Below are positions 61,098 to 64,000 of a stretch of 64,000 bases of DNA, in pieces. This stretch comes from Muricauda sp. MAR_2010_75 (GTDB lineage: Bacteria; Bacteroidota; Bacteroidia; Flavobacteriales; Flavobacteriaceae). Each line of letters begins with the position of its first letter. Position 1 is the first letter of the stretch. The position numbers and the translations under genes are program-made. Below the pieces are notes generated by a model. The model worked only from the letters and a program-made list of their open reading frames with translations. It was not told the DNA's origin and did no database searches. Location: NCBI RefSeq assembly GCF_000745185.1, contig NZ_JQNJ01000001.1, forward strand, positions 3,578,501 through 3,642,500, written 5' to 3'.

Positions 61098-61163
61098 TTT
61101 CTTATGTGTTAAGGTTAGAAGAACAATGTACAAAAAAGAAGCCCTTTAACCCTTATGAAGAGC

Positions 61164-62117
61164 CTATTTTAGCAGTTTAATAACCTGGGATGCCAATTCC
61201 AATCCGATTCGCTCCTGAGCTTCTTGTGTGGAGGCGCCAATATGGGGAGAGAGCGATATTTTAGGATGCATTAGTATTTTTATTTCTGGATTTGGTTCGG
61301 ATTCGTAGACATCCAATCCGGCAAAGGATACTTTGTTGTTGTCCAAAGCATCCACCAAAGCCACTTCGTCCAGTACACCCCCACGGGAGGTGTTGATGAT
61401 TCCAACACCTTGTTTCATTTGATCCAACTCTTTTTCACCAATAACATATCCATTTTGGGCGGGGACGTGCAAACTTATAAAGTCTGATTCTTTCAAAACC
61501 GTTTTTAAATCGCTGTTTGTTAGTTTGAATTCTACCGATTGTCCATCAAAAAATAAAACCTTGACTGTTTCCTTTTCAATATGATGGTCGGTGAACAGTA
61601 CCTTCATGCCCAATGACAAACCCATCTTCGCAGTGGCATGTCCAATAGAACCAAACCCAATGATGCCCAAAGTCTTGCCTCGGAGTTCACTTCCGCTGGC
61701 ATAACTTTTTTTCAATTGTTTGAATTTGTGATCACCCTCCAAGGGCATATCTCGATTGGAGTTGTGCAAAAAACGGATACCGGTCAACAAATGGGCAAAA
61801 ACCAGTTCGGCAACAGATGCTGCGGAAGCAGTAGGGGTGTTAATGACATGAATTCCCTTGGATTTGGCATAATCCACATCGATATTATCCATGCCAACGC
61901 CAGCACGCCCAATTAGCTTGAGGTTAGGACAGGTGTCAATCAGTGATTTCCTGACTTCAGTGGCACTCCGTACCAACAAAGCACTAATGTTGTTTTTATT
62001 GATGAAATTTACCAACTGCTCTTGGGCAACTCTGGTGGTAATGACCTCAAAGCCTACTTTTTCCAAAGCATCAACTCCCGATTGGGCCAATCCGTCATTT
62101 GCAAGTACAACTTTCAT
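61164..62117 (-). CDS. serA: D-3-phosphoglycerate dehydrogenase
   Basis: The 317-residue enzyme oxidises 3-phosphoglycerate to 3-phosphohydroxypyruvate, first step of serine synthesis. The NAD-binding loop GIIGFGSIGHAT, catalytic Arg in INTSRGGVLDE, a Glu in GLDVYESEPNP and His in SPHIGAST are present. It has no C-terminal ACT or ASB domain, so serine feedback by the E. coli mechanism is not expected. It follows serC on the same strand with 76 bases between. Confidence 0.93.
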   Translation of the reverse strand: MKVVLANDGLAQSGVDALEKVGFEVITTRVAQEQLVNFINKNNISALLVRSATEVRKSLIDTCPNLKLIGRAGVGMDNIDVDYAKSKGIHVINTPTASAASVAELVFAHLLTGIRFLHNSNRDMPLEGDHKFKQLKKSYASGSELRGKTLGIIGFGSIGHATAKMGLSLGMKVLFTDHHIEKETVKVLFFDGQSVEFKLTNSDLKTVLKESDFISLHVPAQNGYVIGEKELDQMKQGVGIINTSRGGVLDEVALVDALDNNKVSFAGLDVYESEPNPEIKILMHPKISLSPHIGASTQEAQERIGLELASQVIKLLK

Positions 62118-62193
62118 AGGGTTTCACTCTTAAAAAATAATGCAGGATGTCAACCGAAATCAGAAATCCGACAACTGATAACTGATAACAAAC

Positions 62194-63258
62194 CTACCCC
62201 TTCTTTTCCAATTCACTCATAATATCCACCAAAACCCCAACACTTTCCAAAGGCATTGCATTGTACATGGAAGCTCTATACCCTCCTACGGACCTATGCC
62301 CATTGATTCCGCTTATGCCCGCCTCTTTGCACATTTCATCAAATGTATCTTTGAGTGCATCATCGGTAATGTTAAAAGTCGCATTCATAGTGGAACGGTC
62401 TTCCTTGGCCGCAAAACCTGAAAACACAGGATTCAGTTCTATTTCAGAGTAAATAAGGCTTGCTTTACGTTCGTTGATTTCCTCAATGGCAGAAATTCCG
62501 CCTAAGTCCTTCAACCACTGTAGGGTAAGCATGGAAACATATACGGCAAAAACCGGAGGTGTGTTGAACATACTGTCTTTGCTTACATGCACAGCATAAT
62601 CCAACATGGATGGAATTTTTCGGGAAACCTTACCTAAAACATCCTCTTTCACCACAACCAAGGTGGTTCCAGCAGGACCCATATTCTTTTGGGCTCCGGC
62701 ATAAATTAAGTCAAATTGGGAAAAATCGAGCTGTCTTGAGAAAATATCCGAACTCATATCACACACCAGAGGAACATCGGTCTTTGGAAACTTCTTGATC
62801 TGTGTTCCAAAAATGGTATTGTTGGAAGTCAAGTGCAGGTAATCCAAATCTGAGGGTATTGCATACCCCTTTGGAATATGGTTGAAGTTTTGTTCTTGGG
62901 AAGAGGCCACTTCCACGATTTCACCGAACAAACGGGCTTCTTTGATGGCTTTCTGACTCCACGTACCCGTATTCACATATCCCGCTTTTTTATCCAAAAG
63001 ATTATAGGCGGCCATTAAAAACTGCATGCTGGCACCGCCTTGAAGAAACAGGGCTTGATATCCTTTTCCTTCCAATCCAAGGAGCTCTAGGGCAAGGGAA
63101 CGGGCCTTTTCCATTATAGTCACAAATTCCTTGCTTCGGTGTGAGATTTCTATGAGTGATAGACCAATGCCGTCCAATTCCAGAACGGCTTCGGAGGCTT
63201 TCTGCATTACCTCTTTGGGCAAAATACATGGGCCTGCGCTAAAATTGTGTTTTTTCAT
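62194..63258 (-). CDS. serC: Phosphoserine aminotransferase
   Basis: The 354-residue PLP enzyme converts 3-phosphohydroxypyruvate to O-phosphoserine. It starts KKHNFSAGPCILPKEVMQKA, the SerC signature, and has the Schiff-base lysine in YAGAQKNMGPAG. FLQGGASMQFLMAAYNL and the late HRSVGGYRASMYNAMP are typical. It is cytosolic, also able to serve vitamin B6 synthesis in some bacteria. It lies upstream of serA in the same direction. O-phosphoserine is also the substrate of cysteate synthase. Confidence 0.95.
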   Translation of the reverse strand: MKKHNFSAGPCILPKEVMQKASEAVLELDGIGLSLIEISHRSKEFVTIMEKARSLALELLGLEGKGYQALFLQGGASMQFLMAAYNLLDKKAGYVNTGTWSQKAIKEARLFGEIVEVASSQEQNFNHIPKGYAIPSDLDYLHLTSNNTIFGTQIKKFPKTDVPLVCDMSSDIFSRQLDFSQFDLIYAGAQKNMGPAGTTLVVVKEDVLGKVSRKIPSMLDYAVHVSKDSMFNTPPVFAVYVSMLTLQWLKDLGGISAIEEINERKASLIYSEIELNPVFSGFAAKEDRSTMNATFNITDDALKDTFDEMCKEAGISGINGHRSVGGYRASMYNAMPLESVGVLVDIMSELEKKG

Positions 63259-63330
63259 TTGCTAGGTTTGAGTGGATAAAGGTCTTAAAAAAACTTGGAT
63301 CTAAAAACGATTCAAACCAAAGGTTGAACC

Positions 63331-64000
63331 CTATAGTTTTAGTAAAAACTCCATAGTGTCCACACCATCGGCGTAATCGTTGAGTTGGGGCTTCTGTGTT
63401 TCACCAAAAGGAATGTCATCAGCACTTTTACGGTTTGAAACCACACACTGGATTTGTTCTTCATTTTCGGCAAGATGCATGCGTAACTCCTCCTCAGATG
63501 TATAGTAGGAATAAAAAAGAGCAGCAATTGGGGAAGAAAAGCCTTGATCTTCCTTTAAGATCAAAAAACCGTTGTCCCGAAGTTTAAAATTGCTCATTAA
63601 ATATACCGCTTTATTATAATCGTAATTATTGGCATATTTATGTTGATGGATTATCGCCCCAAACTCAAAAATTGCCTTGAAAAACGAATCAAAATCATAA
63701 GTTGTAGGCACATAGATCTTGGAGACATTGCGGCACCCCAGTCCATAATACCTGAAAATATCTTCACCAAGAGCTTTGAGTTCTTTCTGGGTTTCATTTC
63801 CAGTAAGCACCGCCACAGAGTTTCTATTTTTTCGGATAATATTGGGCTTCTTCCCAAAGTAATATTCAAAATAGCGACTGGTGTTGTTGCTGCCAGTTGC
63901 AATAACGGCATCAAAACCTTCTAATTTCCCCTCAGTGAATTTAATCCGTTCCGCAAGCAAAGGCTCTTGTTCAATTAAATATTGGGCAAGAAAGGGTAAT
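63331..64000 (-). CDS. Acyl-CoA reductase (LuxC-like), 5' end beyond window
   Basis: The frame is open to the right edge, so the gene starts outside the window; about 222 residues of the C-terminal part are seen. Residues VIATGSNNTSRYFEYYFG and YGLGCRNVSKIYVP are characteristic of the acyl-CoA reductase family related to LuxC; the Cys in GLGCRN is likely the catalytic cysteine that forms the acyl thioester. In Flavobacteria this gene is commonly next to serC and serA. It reduces acyl-CoA to aldehyde in the family; the substrate here is unknown. Confidence 0.82.
   Translation of the reverse strand, partial: LPFLAQYLIEQEPLLAERIKFTEGKLEGFDAVIATGSNNTSRYFEYYFGKKPNIIRKNRNSVAVLTGNETQKELKALGEDIFRYYGLGCRNVSKIYVPTTYDFDSFFKAIFEFGAIIHQHKYANNYDYNKAVYLMSNFKLRDNGFLILKEDQGFSSPIAALFYSYYTSEEELRMHLAENEEQIQCVVSNRKSADDIPFGETQKPQLNDYADGVDTMEFLLKL

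Noticed and set aside
1..64000. tRNA, rRNA, IS element, prophage or integrase
   Set aside because: I found no cloverleaf-like sequence with a T-loop GTTCRAnnC, no transposase, integrase or phage structural gene, and no terminal inverted repeats around the duplicated cassettes. Short tRNA-like signals could still be missed by eye.

Overview
The window is a bacterial chromosome segment from the Bacteroidota, most likely a marine member of the Flavobacteriaceae (a Muricauda/Flagellimonas-like genus is my guess; genus is not proven). The evidence is: type IX secretion (T9SS) PorP/SprF proteins, gliding-motility-associated C-terminal sorting domains, DUF2490/DUF4834/DUF6146 proteins, a probable sulfonolipid gene pair, -7 promoter elements of the TAnnTTTG type, almost no Shine-Dalgarno sequences, and a SerA without an ACT domain. 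Coding density is high and both strands are used. I saw no tRNA, rRNA, CRISPR array, insertion sequence or prophage.

Layout. 1-1602: end of a cysteine-synthase-fold enzyme, then an alpha-oxoamine-synthase-family acyltransferase, a pair that looks like cysteate synthase plus cysteate fatty acyltransferase for capnine-type sulfonolipids. 1589-4553: DUF2490 protein, GNAT protein and an outer-membrane transporter-like protein (- strand). 4585-10085: a tightly overlapping + strand operon DUF4834 - YfhO - glycosyltransferase - flippase. 10138-11307: a very basic exported protein. 11417-25673: the most striking region, two tandem copies of a three-gene cassette on the - strand, each made of a giant repeat adhesin with a T9SS type-B sorting domain, a PorP/SprF-family protein, and a TPR/beta-propeller/carboxypeptidase-regulatory/OmpA protein resembling PorE. 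The adhesins carry 6 and 12 repeats respectively. 25965-28742: uvrA. 28993-33872: ECF sigma factor plus a 47-residue protein, nth, bcp, a conserved protein of unknown function, a PhnP-like hydrolase and an anchored coiled-coil protein. 34075-35442: BspA-like surface lipoprotein. 35781-39950: operon BatA-like protein - dihydroorotase-like protein lacking the metal-binding histidines - small membrane protein - alpha/beta hydrolase. 40094-46923: glycosyltransferase with a C-terminal nucleotide-binding motif, M43 metalloprotease with a sterol desaturase-family partner, a mosaic TolB-like/TPR protein, a beta-propeller protein and an SGNH hydrolase. 47021-53461: S10 peptidase, Tat-exported oxidoreductase, lipoprotein, class C serine hydrolase, LytTR regulator. 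53522-56609: TIGR02757 protein with a LolD-like ATPase, msrA, folE, small membrane protein. 56691-61097: TonB-dependent receptor with a His/Glu-rich loop and a His-rich small protein, then DUF proteins. 61164-64000: serA, serC and the 3' part of an acyl-CoA reductase gene.

How parts fit together. The duplicated cassettes probably each export and display one adhesin: in Flavobacterium johnsoniae, type-B sorting domains need a PorP/SprF-family partner, and the OmpA/propeller protein can tie the complex to peptidoglycan. The YfhO/glycosyltransferase/flippase operon may supply a surface glycan. SerA/SerC make O-phosphoserine, which is also the substrate of cysteate synthase, so the two ends of the window may be linked metabolically. 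All functional statements rest on reading motifs and on memory of families; no database search was run.
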